Assembly: GCA_028284235.1 (NCBI GenBank)
Contig: JANQSC010000045.1
Coordinates: 38,004 to 102,003, forward strand
Length of the DNA stretch: 64,000 bases
Origin: Opitutaceae bacterium
Lineage (GTDB): Bacteria; Verrucomicrobiota; Verrucomicrobiia; Opitutales; Opitutaceae
Direction: 5' to 3'
Part shown: one piece after another, positions 54,862-64,000 of the stretch
How the letters are laid out: each line of letters starts with the position of its first letter
Numbering within the stretch: position 1 is the first letter of the stretch
Notes under the pieces: model-generated
Told to the model about the DNA's origin: nothing
The model's input: the letters and a program-made list of their open reading frames with translations, nothing else
Database searches by the model: none
Program-made: the position numbers and the translations under genes

Positions 54862-56106
54862 TTACTTAAACGTGCCCTTCAAGAACGGCTCGCCGTAGAC
54901 GTTGTCGAACGACTCCAAGATCTCGAACTGGCCGTCCTCGAGCGTCTCGCCAATGTAAACGTTTTTCGTGAGGTGGTGATTCTCCTGAGACGTTACAGTG
55001 CCGCCAGGACCGTCGAATGAAATTCCTTTCCTCAGCTCCGCCAGCACTTTGTCGACGTCGAAGGTGCCCGCTTTTTCCACAGCAGCCTTCCAAAGGTAGA
55101 CTCCATTGTAGGACAGGACCATCGGCGAACAGGTGACACGGCCTTCTCTCTGGACGCCCGCTGGAGCGGTTTTCAGCCACGTCATGAAATTCTTGACGAA
55201 CTTCTTGTTCGCCGGCGTATCCAAAGACTGGAAGTAGGTCCAGCAACCGAGATGGCCGACTAAGTCCTTTGTCGGCAGACTCCGGAACTCGTCTTCGGAA
55301 AGACTGTAGGAAACGATCGGGCAATCGTCGGCCGTCAAACCAGACGCGGCGATCTCCTTGAAAAGGGATACATTCGAGTCTCCGTTCACCGTGTTGATGA
55401 CGCAGGCGTCTCCGCTAGCAGCGAAGGCCTTGATCTCCGCCACGATCTGTTGGTAGTCGGAATGGCTGAACGGCGTGTACTTGCCGGCTGAGATCACCTG
55501 CCCGCTCGCGTCTTTGCGAAGACCGCCGCCGATGTTCTCCACCGGGATGCCTTTGGATTGCAGGTACTCGAACAGGACCAGATTCGTCGTCTGAGGATAG
55601 ACGTAGTCCGTGCCGATCAGATAGAATTTCTTGTACCCCTCTTTGAGCAGATAGTCGACCGCGGGGATCGCTTGCTGATTGACCGCCTCGGCGGTGTAGA
55701 AGATGTTAGGCGACATTTCCTCCCCCTCGTACTGGACGGGATAGAAGAGGAGCCCATTGTACTTCTCATAGACAGGAAGGACGAACTTTCGGCTGACCGA
55801 AGTCCAACATCCAAACGTCGCCGCCACTTTGTCCTGGGCGAGCAACTGCTCCGCCTTTTCCGCGAACGTCGGCCAATCCGACGCCCCATCGACGACCACC
55901 GGCTCGATCTTCTTGCCCAGAACTCCGCCGTTCGCGTTAATCTCGTCGAATGTGAAAAGCAAAATGTCTCTCAAGGACGTTTCGCTAATCGCCATTGTCC
56001 CGCTCAAGGAATGGAGGACGCCTACTTTTACAGTTTCGGCGGCGCCCAAGGTCGCGATGGACGCGAGGAGGGCGATCGCGCCAGTCAGTTTTCGAAATAG
56101 GTTCAT
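54862..56106 (-). CDS. urtA: Urea ABC transporter substrate-binding protein UrtA
   Basis: A 414-residue periplasmic protein with a signal peptide ([18 protein letters not shown]). The type I binding fold begins [20 protein letters not shown] and includes [40 protein letters not shown] and GNLWG-like hinge parts; the [10 protein letters not shown] stretch is characteristic of UrtA rather than LivJ. It hands urea to UrtBC. It is the first gene of the operon, with 82 bases to urtB, a gap that may allow higher UrtA levels. Confidence 0.95.
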   Translation of the reverse strand: MNLFRKLTGAIALLASIATLGAAETVKVGVLHSLSGTMAISETSLRDILLFTFDEINANGGVLGKKIEPVVVDGASDWPTFAEKAEQLLAQDKVAATFGCWTSVSRKFVLPVYEKYNGLLFYPVQYEGEEMSPNIFYTAEAVNQQAIPAVDYLLKEGYKKFYLIGTDYVYPQTTNLVLFEYLQSKGIPVENIGGGLRKDASGQVISAGKYTPFSHSDYQQIVAEIKAFAASGDACVINTVNGDSNVSLFKEIAASGLTADDCPIVSYSLSEDEFRSLPTKDLVGHLGCWTYFQSLDTPANKKFVKNFMTWLKTAPAGVQREGRVTCSPMVLSYNGVYLWKAAVEKAGTFDVDKVLAELRKGISFDGPGGTVTSQENHHLTKNVYIGETLEDGQFEILESFDNVYGEPFLKGTFK

Positions 56107-56478
56107 AGTGTTTTTCTGCCTCTAATTGTTGTGGTTAGTTGGTTTGGTTTTGAGGAGCGAGCGACACCGCCAAATCGGATACCGATTCAGTTGCGCACTC
56201 TCGGATAGGCCTCCCTACTAGCATCAGCCGGGCCAACTCACCCGAACCACGCAAAAAAGAGCCACACACGCTCGAATTGTCATCGAGGCTTCATCAAAGT
56301 GGTTAATATTGATCAGGTCCCCGCCTCGAATCGCCTCGAATCAAATCCCTTTGCTCAATCCCAATTGCGAAATCGAAGTTGGCTTGCGATCTGCTAGACG
56401 CATTGGCTAGAAAAATCCCTTTGGTCGACTCGATTTCCCGAGTCGAACCCTCAATCGCCCTCATCCGGCTTAACCATC
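56107..56478. promoter_or_regulatory. Divergent control region between urt and ure operons
   Basis: The 372 bases separate urtA (minus) and ureA (plus). Two inverted repeats were seen: AATCGG-ata-CCGATT at 56173-56187 and TCGACTCG..CGAGTCGA at 56425-56446, the latter 32 bases before the ureA start, in its probable leader. No NtrC-type TGCACC/GGTGCA pair and no sigma-54 GG/GC box were found. Nitrogen-dependent control of both operons from here is likely but not shown. Confidence 0.5.
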
Positions 56479-56781
56479 ATGCACCTAACTCCTCGCGAAA
56501 AAGACAAACTCATGGTCGTCGTCGCCGCCGACCTTGCCCGTCGACGGCAGCAACGGGGCCTCAAACTGAATTATCCGGAAGCCGTATCCATAATTACATA
56601 CGAAATCTGCGAAGGCGCTCGCGACGGAAAATCGGTCGCGGACCTGATGGCCTTCGGAGCGACGCTCCTCAACAAGGAGGACGTGATGGACGGCGTTGCC
56701 GAAATGATCCACGAAGTGCAAGTCGAAGCCACCTTCCCCGACGGCACCAAACTCGTAACTGTACACAACCCGATCCAATGA
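56479..56781 (+). CDS. ureA: Urease gamma subunit
   Basis: A 100-residue protein beginning [20 protein letters not shown], the standard UreA start. It has [20 protein letters not shown] and [20 protein letters not shown], all as in the family. It joins UreB and UreC in the (alpha-beta-gamma)3 enzyme that splits urea into ammonia and carbon dioxide. It overlaps ureB by four bases (ATGA). Confidence 0.97.
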   Translation: MHLTPREKDKLMVVVAADLARRRQQRGLKLNYPEAVSIITYEICEGARDGKSVADLMAFGATLLNKEDVMDGVAEMIHEVQVEATFPDGTKLVTVHNPIQ

Positions 56782-57107
56782 TACCCGGCGAACTCATACC
56801 GAAACCCACCGAGGAGAAACTCCCGGCCAACGTCGGCCTGCCAACTTGCGTAGCCACCGTCAGCAACATAGGCGACCGACCCATTCAAGTCGGCAGCCAT
56901 TTCCACTTCTACGAAGTGAACGAGTCGCTGGAGTTCGACCGAGAAAGCGCCCGCGGCTTCCGCCTGAATATCGCCGCCGGAACCGCGGTTCGATTCGAGC
57001 CCGGCGACAGCAAAGAGGTGGAACTGGTCGCCCTCGCGGGACAACGGCAAGTCCACGGACTCAACAACAAGATCGACGGCCCCCTCGACAAGGCTTCCAG
57101 CGACTAA
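56778..57107 (+). CDS. ureB: Urease beta subunit
   Basis: A 109-residue protein from the ATG at 56778. [20 protein letters not shown] is followed by the family stretch [20 protein letters not shown] and [20 protein letters not shown], all typical of UreB. Length is normal. It is part of the urease holoenzyme and starts by overlap with ureA, so the two are made in step. Confidence 0.97.
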   Translation: MIPGELIPKPTEEKLPANVGLPTCVATVSNIGDRPIQVGSHFHFYEVNESLEFDRESARGFRLNIAAGTAVRFEPGDSKEVELVALAGQRQVHGLNNKIDGPLDKASSD

Positions 57108-57137
57108 CCAAGCCATCCCATTTCAGCCTGCAAAAAC

Positions 57138-58871
57138 ATGAGTTTAGAATTCGAACGACAAAAGTACGCGGAGATGTTCGGCCCCACTGTGGGCGACCAA
57201 CTGCGCTTGGGCGATACCGACCTCACTATCGAAGTAGAACAGGACCTCATCGCGGAAAGCGGGGGCTACGGCAACGAGATCAAATTCGGAGGCGGGAAAG
57301 TGATACGCGACGGAATGGGCCAGTCGCCCCTCGCCGTCGAGCCCGACTCGCTCGACCTCATCATCACCAACGCGACCATCCTCGACGCCAAGCTCGGCGT
57401 TATCAAAGCGGACATCGGAGTAAAAGGAGGCCGCATCGTCGGCATCGGGCACGGCGGAAATCCCGGCATTCAAGACGGCGTTTCCGAAAACATGGTCGTA
57501 GGAGCCTCTACCGACGTGATCGCCGGCGAAGGACATATCGTCACCGCGGGCGGCTTCGATTCCCACATCCACTTCATTTGCCCTCAGCAGATCGACGAAG
57601 CCCTCGCCAGCGGCATCACGTCGATGACCGGAGGAGGCACCGGAGCGACGACCGGGACCAACGCCACCACCTGCACGCCCGGCTCGTGGCACATGTCCCG
57701 CATGCTCGAAGCGGCCGAAGAGTACCCAATGAACCTCGGATTCATGGGCAAAGGAAACTCCTCCAATCCCGAAGCGCTGCGCCAGCAAGTGGCTGCCGGA
57801 GCCATGGGCTTGAAACTGCACGAAGACTGGGGGACCACGCCCAGCGCCATCGACTGCTGTCTCACCGTCGCGGACGAAATGGACGTGCAAGTCGCCATAC
57901 ATACCGACACCCTGAACGAATCCGGATTCGTCGAAAGCACCATCGCAGCCTTCAAGAACCGAGTCATCCACACCTTCCACTCCGAAGGAGCCGGGGGCGG
58001 CCACGCGCCCGACATCATCAAAGTGTGCGGAGAACCCAACGTCCTGCCATCGTCGACAAATCCCACTCGTCCTTACACAGTGAATACAATCGACGAGCAC
58101 TTGGACATGCTCATGGTCTGCCACCACCTCGACTCCTCCATCCCAGAAGACGTGGCGTTCGCGGAGTCGCGCATTCGACCCGAAACGATCGCCGCCGAGG
58201 ATCTGCTCCACGACCTCGGCGCTTTTTCCATCATGTCGAGCGACAGCCAAGCCATGGGGCGCGTGGGCGAAGTGATTTCCCGCACGTGGCAAACCGCCCA
58301 CAAGATGAAGACTCAATTCGGCCCGCTCGAATCCGAGACCCACCCCGCCGCCGACAATTTCAGGGCCCTACGCTACATCGCCAAATACACGATCAACCCC
58401 GCCCTCGCTTGCGGCGCCGCTGACGAAGTCGGATCGCTCGAAGTCGGAAAACTCGCCGACATCGTCGTGTGGAAACCCGCGTTCTTCGGCGTAAAGCCCG
58501 AGCTCGTGCTGAAAGGCGGCATGATCGCCCTGGCCAACATGGGCGACCCCAACGCCTCGATCCCCACGCCCCAACCCACCCACTACCGGCCTCAGTTCGC
58601 CGCCCACGGTAAGGCCGTTTTCAATACGTCCGTCACCTTCGTCAGCAAGGCGTTCCTCGAAAGCGGCAACGCCGAGTCCCTCGGTTTGCAAAAGCGTCTC
58701 GTCCCCGTGCGCAATACGCGAACCCTCTCGAAAAAAGACTTGGTCTACAACGACGCCACGCCGAAAATCGAAGTCGATCCCGAAACCTACATCGTTAAAG
58801 CCGACGGGGAAACGCTCGCCTGCGAACCGGCGGAAGTCGTCCCGCTCGCCCAGCGCTACTTTCTGTTCTAA
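57138..58871 (+). CDS. ureC: Urease alpha (catalytic) subunit
   Basis: A 577-residue protein. The metal ligands are present: HIHFICPQQ with two His, the carbamylated Lys in [16 protein letters not shown], the His of [14 protein letters not shown] and [15 protein letters not shown], and Asp in [13 protein letters not shown]. The flap [20 protein letters not shown] holds the catalytic His. All active-site residues are intact and length is normal. The enzyme is cytoplasmic and needs UreDEFG for nickel loading. Confidence 0.97.
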   Translation: MSLEFERQKYAEMFGPTVGDQLRLGDTDLTIEVEQDLIAESGGYGNEIKFGGGKVIRDGMGQSPLAVEPDSLDLIITNATILDAKLGVIKADIGVKGGRIVGIGHGGNPGIQDGVSENMVVGASTDVIAGEGHIVTAGGFDSHIHFICPQQIDEALASGITSMTGGGTGATTGTNATTCTPGSWHMSRMLEAAEEYPMNLGFMGKGNSSNPEALRQQVAAGAMGLKLHEDWGTTPSAIDCCLTVADEMDVQVAIHTDTLNESGFVESTIAAFKNRVIHTFHSEGAGGGHAPDIIKVCGEPNVLPSSTNPTRPYTVNTIDEHLDMLMVCHHLDSSIPEDVAFAESRIRPETIAAEDLLHDLGAFSIMSSDSQAMGRVGEVISRTWQTAHKMKTQFGPLESETHPAADNFRALRYIAKYTINPALACGAADEVGSLEVGKLADIVVWKPAFFGVKPELVLKGGMIALANMGDPNASIPTPQPTHYRPQFAAHGKAVFNTSVTFVSKAFLESGNAESLGLQKRLVPVRNTRTLSKKDLVYNDATPKIEVDPETYIVKADGETLACEPAEVVPLAQRYFLF

Positions 58872-58910
58872 CGTCGCGTCGAACGCTCCCTACGCACATC
58901 GAAACTGAAT

Positions 58911-59339
58911 ATGATACTCGTAAACGACCACCTCGGCCCAGGCGAAACACACAAGCGCGTCGTCCCTCTGAAAACCGATCGCCGCACGTTGGCGAAACGA
59001 CGCTGGAAAGCCAGCGCCGACGACGAAACGGAGTTCGGCTTCGACCTGCCGCACCCCATAAAAAACGGAACCCCGTTCTACGAAACCGACGACTGCCAAT
59101 ACCGCATCGAGCAAACGCCGGAAAACGTCCTGCGGATCCCTTTCCAAGACCCGAAACAAGCCGCCTACTACGGATGGATGGTTGGAAACCTGCACTTCTC
59201 CGCCGACTTCGATTCCGACGCGGTGATCGCCGAAGACGATCCCGCCATTCGCCAGATGCTCGATCGGAACCACATCGCGTTCACCGAGACGACCGCCGTG
59301 TTCGAACCCGTCATCGTCTCGCACGGGCATCACCATTGA
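58911..59339 (+). CDS. ureE: Urease accessory protein UreE (nickel metallochaperone)
   Basis: A 142-residue protein with the UreE fold: TDRRTLAKRRWKASADDETE in the N-terminal domain, YCIEQTPENVLRI-like (here YRIEQTPENVLRIPF) and GWMVGNLHFSADF in the nickel-binding domain, where the His of NLHF is a metal ligand. The C-terminus is short and His-rich (SHGHHH), a small nickel-binding tail. It supplies nickel to UreG. The sequence is more diverged than UreA-C. Confidence 0.88.
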   Translation: MILVNDHLGPGETHKRVVPLKTDRRTLAKRRWKASADDETEFGFDLPHPIKNGTPFYETDDCQYRIEQTPENVLRIPFQDPKQAAYYGWMVGNLHFSADFDSDAVIAEDDPAIRQMLDRNHIAFTETTAVFEPVIVSHGHHH

Positions 59340-59349
59340 TAACAATATT

Positions 59350-60066
59350 ATGGATACCGCCGACCAAGAGAGCGCCGCGGAGTTTCCCTGGCTCGCCTCA
59401 ATGCTCCAAACAGTAGACCCCCTTTTCCCTATCGGGTCCTACGCGCACTCCTACGGCCTCGAAGAATTGGTCGCAGGGGGACTAGTGACCACCGAGAAGG
59501 ACCTGTGCCGCTATTTGGACTCCATCGTCAACCTCAACTTGACCCAGTTCGAACTCCCGTATTTGAGATTCGCCTACAATGCGCTGGAAAGCGGCAACCC
59601 AATGCTTGTGGCGGAAATCGACTCCGAAATTGGCGCTTCGAAACTGAGCAAGGAGATTCGAACCGCGAGCGTCGCCCAAGGCAGACAGCGCCTCTCGCTG
59701 CTCCTGAAATTGCGCCCCGGCCCCGAGTTCAACTTGCTCGAACAGCTCCGAGAAGAAAAACGTATCGCCCCCCACCATATCACGGTCTTCGCCGCCGAGC
59801 GAATCCACCACTCCACCCCAGAGGAAGCCGCCCTCGCGTCCTGGGCCTACCAAGCGTTGGCCGCCCCCTGCGCTGCCGCGCTAAAAATCATGCGCATCGG
59901 CCAGGACACCGCCCAGAGAACTCTCACTCGCGCGATCGGCCAAATAAGCCGGGTCATCCGCGAATCCTTGCGAATCGAGCGAGAATGGGCGGGGGCCTTC
60001 AATCCAACGATCGACATCGCCTCCGATCGACACGAACGCGCCTTCGCGCGATTATTCATTTCCTAG
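59350..60066 (+). CDS. ureF: Urease accessory protein UreF
   Basis: A 238-residue all-helical protein. The family signature FPIGSYAHSYGLEELVAGGL is clear near residue 27, and LEQLREEKRIAPHHITVFAA with LKIMRIGQDTAQRTLTRAIG follow, as in UreF. It gates the GTPase of UreG within the UreDFG activation complex. It starts 10 bases after the ureE stop. Confidence 0.92.
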   Translation: MDTADQESAAEFPWLASMLQTVDPLFPIGSYAHSYGLEELVAGGLVTTEKDLCRYLDSIVNLNLTQFELPYLRFAYNALESGNPMLVAEIDSEIGASKLSKEIRTASVAQGRQRLSLLLKLRPGPEFNLLEQLREEKRIAPHHITVFAAERIHHSTPEEAALASWAYQALAAPCAAALKIMRIGQDTAQRTLTRAIGQISRVIRESLRIEREWAGAFNPTIDIASDRHERAFARLFIS

Positions 60067-60114
60067 ACTCGCGCCACTCGAAATTCCGCGCGCCAACCTC
60101 TTCAATACAATCCC

Positions 60115-60735
60115 ATGACTGAATCGAAATTCACCCGCCCGGTACGAATCGGCATCGGAGGCCCCGTGGGCTCCGGCAAAACCATGCTCGTCCTCCGCCT
60201 CTGCCAAACGCTCCGCGACGCCTACAAGCTCGCCGTGATCACCAACGACATTTATACACGCGAAGACGCCGAGTTTCTCGTCCGCAACAACGCCCTCGAA
60301 TCGGAGAAGGTGCTCGGTGTGGAGACCGGAGGCTGCCCACACACCGCGATCCGCGACGATACCAGCATGAACATGGCTGCGATCGACGATCTTATCGAGC
60401 GCAACCCCGAAACGGAGGTCATCCTAATCGAAAGCGGAGGCGACAACCTGTCCGCTACCTTTTCCCCGGAACTCGTCGACGCGTTCATCTACGTAATCGA
60501 CGTCGCCGAAGGCGACAAGATCCCCCGGAAAGGCGGGCCCGCCATCCAATACTCGGATTTGATGATCATCAACAAGATCGAGCTCGCTCCACTCGTCGGA
60601 GCAGACCTGGGCGTAATGGAACGAGACAGCAAACGGATGCGCGACGATCGACCCTTTCTCTTTTGCGACTTGAAGTCCGGCAAGGGTGTCGACGAAGTCT
60701 CCTCGTGGATACAGAAGGAAACCCTTTTCTCCTGA
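60115..60735 (+). CDS. ureG: Urease accessory GTPase UreG
   Basis: A 206-residue SIMIBI GTPase. The P-loop is [18 protein letters not shown], and the Cys-Pro-His nickel motif is [35 protein letters not shown] and [20 protein letters not shown] are the switch and base-recognition parts (NKIE for guanine). It drives nickel delivery into UreC. The gene ends just before ureD. Confidence 0.96.
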   Translation: MTESKFTRPVRIGIGGPVGSGKTMLVLRLCQTLRDAYKLAVITNDIYTREDAEFLVRNNALESEKVLGVETGGCPHTAIRDDTSMNMAAIDDLIERNPETEVILIESGGDNLSATFSPELVDAFIYVIDVAEGDKIPRKGGPAIQYSDLMIINKIELAPLVGADLGVMERDSKRMRDDRPFLFCDLKSGKGVDEVSSWIQKETLFS

Positions 60736-61577
60736 ATGCCTCCCCTCCAGCTCCGCCTTCCCGAAAGCGACTCGAAGGCTATTTGAAAGCGACCGCGATT
60801 GCAGACGAAGACGGCCAGACGCGCCTGGACCGCAAAGCCTACCGAACACCCATACACATCAGTAAACCGTACTGGGACGGCTCCTGCTTGCTCCTAAATG
60901 TGATGAGCCCTACCGCCGGACTGCTGGAAGGGGATCGCGTCGACGTCGATGTCAATACTCTCAGCGGGGCGAGTCTTTCCATTTCCAATCCAACGGCGTT
61001 GAGAATCCATAAAACGAATACGGACACGTCGAGCTGGACGCAACGGTTCCACGTCGAGTCGGGTGGATTCCTGGAAGTCAATCCAGAGTGGACCATACTC
61101 CAGGCGGAAAGCCGATTCGAACAACGCACGCGCATCGAACTAGACCCAGGCGGCCGCTTGTTTTTTATCGAGGCGATCGCTCCCGGAAGGATCGCTCACG
61201 GGGAATGCTTTACATTCCACTCGTTTAAAAATCGCTTCGAGCTCCTCTACGACAATCAGCTGGCGGCTCTCGAGCGCAGCGCCATCGAGCCGGCCAAGGA
61301 AACGCACTCGGGATGGAACATCGCATTCGAGCAACCCTTTTTCATATCGATCTTCCTATCCGCGCCGGAGCTGGAAAGCGACGACTCCCTCTTTCAGTAC
61401 CTGCACGAGCAGCAAACGGATACGCTGCTATGTGGCTGCAGTCGACTCCAGCGCGGGCCTTGCTGGAACCTCAAAATCCTCAGCCCAAACCCCATCGAAG
61501 CGAAGTCGACGCTAAAACGCATTCGCGATCAATACTACCGCGCCATCCATCGAACGCCGGTAGATCTGCGACGATAA
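60705..61577 (+). CDS. ureD: Urease accessory protein UreD (start uncertain)
   Basis: A protein of about 290 residues in the UreD/UreH family. [20 protein letters not shown] then [15 protein letters not shown], then [13 protein letters not shown] and [15 protein letters not shown] are diverged but ordered as in UreD. No in-frame ATG lies at the right place. The GTG at 60705 (used here) overlaps ureG by 31 bases; TTG at 60663 and 60783 are alternatives. An ATG at 60736 right after the ureG stop begins a different frame that closes at 60786 after 16 codons. UreD helps bind the UreABC apoprotein during activation. Confidence 0.82.
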   Translation: MDTEGNPFLLNASPPAPPSRKRLEGYLKATAIADEDGQTRLDRKAYRTPIHISKPYWDGSCLLLNVMSPTAGLLEGDRVDVDVNTLSGASLSISNPTALRIHKTNTDTSSWTQRFHVESGGFLEVNPEWTILQAESRFEQRTRIELDPGGRLFFIEAIAPGRIAHGECFTFHSFKNRFELLYDNQLAALERSAIEPAKETHSGWNIAFEQPFFISIFLSAPELESDDSLFQYLHEQQTDTLLCGCSRLQRGPCWNLKILSPNPIEAKSTLKRIRDQYYRAIHRTPVDLRR

Positions 61578-61588
61578 CCGAGAGTCAA

Positions 61589-62785
61589 CTACCGCGAAAG
61601 CCGTCCGTACGCCCGGCTGTTCAACTTCCGCGCCGCGTTCTTCTCCTCGGCATCGAACAACGCCGAGAACATGTAGGGAAAGCCTTCGATTTTCTTGCGG
61701 TCGATCTTCTGCCCCACGAAGTGCTCGATGGAAGCGGCGTTCTTCAGCTCGTCCTCCGTCAACAGCGTAAACGCGTCGCCTTCGCGCTCCGCCCGGCCGG
61801 TACGGCCAATCCGGTGCACGTAGTCCTCCGCGTTCAAAGGCACGTCGTAGTTGATCACGTGAGTCACTCCCGCGATGTCCAGACCGCGGGCCGCGATGTC
61901 CGTCGCCACCAGCACCTCGTACTTGCCCGACTTGAACCCGTTCAACGCAGCCGTTCTCTCCCCTTGGGCCCGATCCGAATGCAGCACCGCCACCGAGTGG
62001 TTCAGCCGCTCCAGGCGACGCGAGATCAAATCCGCGTTCAGTTTGGTGCGGGTGAAAATCAATACGCTCTCGAAATGCGTACGCTTGAGCAACTCGATGA
62101 GGAGTTTGTACTTCTGCTGCTCCACGACCGGGTAAAACGCGTGCGTCACCGTTTCCGCCGCCGATCGGTTTCGGCCAATCTCGACGACCTCCGGATCCTT
62201 CAAAACCCACTTCATCATCGACTGGATCGCGGGCGGAACCGTCGCCGAGAAGAAAAGCGTCTGCCGATTCTTGGGACACATCTTGATCAGCCGGCTCACG
62301 TCCGGGAGGAATCCCATGTCCAGCATCCGGTCCACCTCGTCCAGAATGAGCACCTGGACGTTTTTCAGCGAAATATTCCCTTGGCCAATGTGGTCGAGCA
62401 AGCGTCCCGGCGTCGCGACCAGAATGTCCACGCCCTTCTCCAACATCTGGCGCTGCCGCCCGTATTTCACCCCGCCGTACACCACGCCAACGCGCGTCTT
62501 CAAATGCTTCGAGTAGCTCTGCAGCGCCTCTTCGACCTGATGGGCCAGCTCGCGCGTCGGCTCCAAAATCAGGCACTGGACCCGCTTGCCCGGCTCGAGA
62601 CGATCGAGCGTAGGCAATCCGAACGCCGCCGTCTTCCCCGTGCCCGTCTGGGCGGAGGCGATGATGTCCTTCCCTTCGAGAATCAAGGGGATCGATTTCT
62701 CCTGCACAGGCGTCGGTTTTTCGAAACCAAGCTCCGAAATCGCTTTAATTAGTGAGTCTGACAGACCAAGACCATCAAAAGGCAT
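61589..62785 (-). CDS. DEAD-box-type RNA helicase (DEVD motif)
   Basis: A 398-residue helicase from the ATG at 62785. It has the Q motif (FEKPTPVQEKSIPLI), motif I AQTGTGKTAA, Ia PTRELAHQ, II DEVDRMLDMGF, III SAT, IV VLIFTRTK, V ATDIAARGLDI and VI HRIGRTGRA. Motif II reads DEVD rather than DEAD, a small change. It belongs to the RhlE/DbpA-like group that unwinds RNA in ribosome assembly or decay. The gene is convergent with ureD across 12 bases. Confidence 0.93.
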   Translation of the reverse strand: MPFDGLGLSDSLIKAISELGFEKPTPVQEKSIPLILEGKDIIASAQTGTGKTAAFGLPTLDRLEPGKRVQCLILEPTRELAHQVEEALQSYSKHLKTRVGVVYGGVKYGRQRQMLEKGVDILVATPGRLLDHIGQGNISLKNVQVLILDEVDRMLDMGFLPDVSRLIKMCPKNRQTLFFSATVPPAIQSMMKWVLKDPEVVEIGRNRSAAETVTHAFYPVVEQQKYKLLIELLKRTHFESVLIFTRTKLNADLISRRLERLNHSVAVLHSDRAQGERTAALNGFKSGKYEVLVATDIAARGLDIAGVTHVINYDVPLNAEDYVHRIGRTGRAEREGDAFTLLTEDELKNAASIEHFVGQKIDRKKIEGFPYMFSALFDAEEKNAARKLNSRAYGRLSR

Positions 62786-62953
62786 CCCGGGTATATGCGC
62801 GCCCAGTTCTTCCGAAGCAAGCCCTCCCTTGCGCAATCTACAGTTCTCCACTCGACCCCACCCGCAGCCGCGCCTGCCCCGCTAATGACGCCAAATAAAA
62901 TCGACACGAGGCGGCCCATCCCTTTCTCCTCTAGTCCGTCCACCGTGAAAATC

Positions 62954-64000
62954 ATGAGCGACCGCACCACACCACCGACCGTACCGGCCATCCTGCAAGC
63001 CGCCCGCGACGACTTCCCCATTCTCAAGCGAAGCGTCAACGGCAAGCCCCTCGTCTACCTCGACAACGCCGCGTCCACCCAGAAACCGCAGTCGGTCATC
63101 GACGCGATCACTCACTACTACGCCAACGAGAACGCCAACATCCACCGCGGCGTCCACCTCCTCAGCACCGAAGCCACCGCCGCCTACGAAGAAGCCCGCG
63201 CCAAGCTCGCTCGCTACCTGAACGCTCAGGACGAATCCGAAATCGTCTTCACCCGAGGCGCCACCGAATCCGTTAACCTCGTCGCCCACTCCTTCCTCGA
63301 GCCTCTCGTCGAAGCCGGCGACGAAATCCTGATCTCCCACCTCGAGCACCACGCCAACATCGTCCCGTGGCAACTGCTGTGCGACCGAACCGGCGCGGTC
63401 CTCAAAGTCGCCCCCATCTTCGACAACGGAGACCTCGACCTCGAAGCCTACCTGAATCTCATGGGCGCGCACACCAAGCTCGCCGCCATCGCCCACGTTT
63501 CCAACGCGATCGGCACCGTCAATCCAATCGAGACGATTATCGACGCCGCCAAAGAACGCGGCATCCCCACATTGATCGACGCCGCCCAGTCCGTTCAACA
63601 CATGACAGTCGACGTCCAGAAACTCGATTGCGACTTCCTCGTCTTTTCAGGCCACAAAATGTTCATGCCCACCGGCATCGGCGGCCTCTACGGCAAGCGC
63701 TCCCGCTTCGACGCGATGCGGCCGTACCAAGGCGGAGGCGACATGATCGCCCGCGTTTCCTTCGAAGGCACCACCTATAAGGAGCCCCCGTCGCGCTTCG
63801 AAGCCGGAACCCCGCACATCGCCGGCGGTATTGGACTCTCCGCTGCCATCGACTACATCGAAGCGATCGGGCGAGACGTCATACACGACTACGAGTCCCA
63901 ACTAATCGAATACGCTGCCGACCAGCTCCGCGCCGCTCCCGGCGTGCGCCTCATCGGCGACCCCACCCACCGCTCGGGCGCAATCTCCTTCGTCATGGGC
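62954..64000 (+). CDS. sufS: SufS-type cysteine desulfurase (truncated by the window edge)
   Basis: The first 349 residues from the ATG at 62954, still open at the right edge. It has PLVYLDNAASTQKPQSVIDA, GATESVNLVAHSF, HHANIVPWQLL, LIDAAQSVQHMTVDV and the PLP Lys in FLVFSGHKMFMPTGIGGLYG. The order and spacing are those of SufS/CsdA (group II). It releases sulfur from cysteine to make iron-sulfur clusters; its Cys region lies beyond the window. It is divergent from the helicase gene. A GTG 9 bases upstream is a less likely start. Confidence 0.93.
   Translation, partial: MSDRTTPPTVPAILQAARDDFPILKRSVNGKPLVYLDNAASTQKPQSVIDAITHYYANENANIHRGVHLLSTEATAAYEEARAKLARYLNAQDESEIVFTRGATESVNLVAHSFLEPLVEAGDEILISHLEHHANIVPWQLLCDRTGAVLKVAPIFDNGDLDLEAYLNLMGAHTKLAAIAHVSNAIGTVNPIETIIDAAKERGIPTLIDAAQSVQHMTVDVQKLDCDFLVFSGHKMFMPTGIGGLYGKRSRFDAMRPYQGGGDMIARVSFEGTTYKEPPSRFEAGTPHIAGGIGLSAAIDYIEAIGRDVIHDYESQLIEYAADQLRAAPGVRLIGDPTHRSGAISFVMG

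Noticed and set aside
56846..58423. A 525-codon frame overlapping ureB and ureC, and a 399-codon antisense frame
   Set aside because: Both are composition artefacts; ureB and ureC carry complete family motifs in their own frames.

Overview
The window is about 64 kb of bacterial chromosome, dense in genes and GC-rich. The gene content points to a Gram-negative marine or aquatic member of the Verrucomicrobiota, most likely class Opitutia (Puniceicoccales/Opitutales-like). Supporting traits are an exported sulfatase, several PQQ-like propeller and VCBS/EF-hand secreted proteins, a Gfo/Idh/MocA oxidoreductase with a Tat-type leader, an apiosidase-like glycosidase, a 31-codon COX24/AURKAIP1-type gene, and a PilM-N-O-Q set. 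The lineage call is inference from gene style; no marker comparison could be run.

Layout. 1-6884 (minus): a tight operon of two exported beta-propeller proteins, a DUF3311-type small membrane protein, a sodium:solute symporter, an acyl-adenylating ligase related to PaaK, and the start of another gene that runs off the left edge. A MarR-type regulator diverges from it. 7.7-16.5 kb: sulfatase, DinB-like protein, VCBS protein, EF-hand protein, a large Ser/Arg-rich TPR protein, a Gfo/Idh/MocA oxidoreductase and a small Cys-containing exported protein. 16.5-22 kb: a DMT transporter and an RND pump with its adaptor. 22-28 kb: YkvA, exonuclease III, a PLP enzyme of the cystathionine synthase fold, DUF5069, a DUF5060/DUF4038-like glycosidase and a GreA-like factor. 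28-34 kb: LysM lipoprotein, arabinose-5-phosphate isomerase, polyprenyl synthase, an ECF sigma factor with a likely anti-sigma partner and an HtrA-like protein with degenerate catalytic residues, and YjbQ. 34-39 kb: type IV pilus assembly operon pilM-N-O-(P-like)-Q. 39-48 kb: information-processing genes (COX24-like peptide, pseudouridine synthase, S20, RNase P RNA, zinc-ribbon coiled-coil protein, Rrf2 regulator, gyrB, gyrA). 48-61.6 kb: a urea island with two tandem porin-like barrels, the urea ABC importer urtABCDE, and urease ureABCEFGD diverging from it. 61.6-64 kb: a DEAD-box-type helicase and the start of sufS.

How parts work together. The urea island could carry urea across the outer membrane (paralogous barrels, inferred), across the inner membrane (Urt), and hydrolyse it (urease with nickel chaperones). 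The sigma/anti-sigma/HtrA-like trio resembles an envelope-stress module, but its protease looks catalytically dead or altered.

The least explained signal is a dispersed intergenic repeat of about 180-215 bp made of successive short hairpins. There are two clear copies (14503-14716 and 28078-28260), a partial module beside the second (about 27947-28026), and a diverged relative (11731-11906). Stems are kept while loops and some paired bases differ, which suggests a structured RNA or single-stranded-DNA element rather than a coding one. No CRISPR array, prophage, transposase or tRNA gene was recognised.
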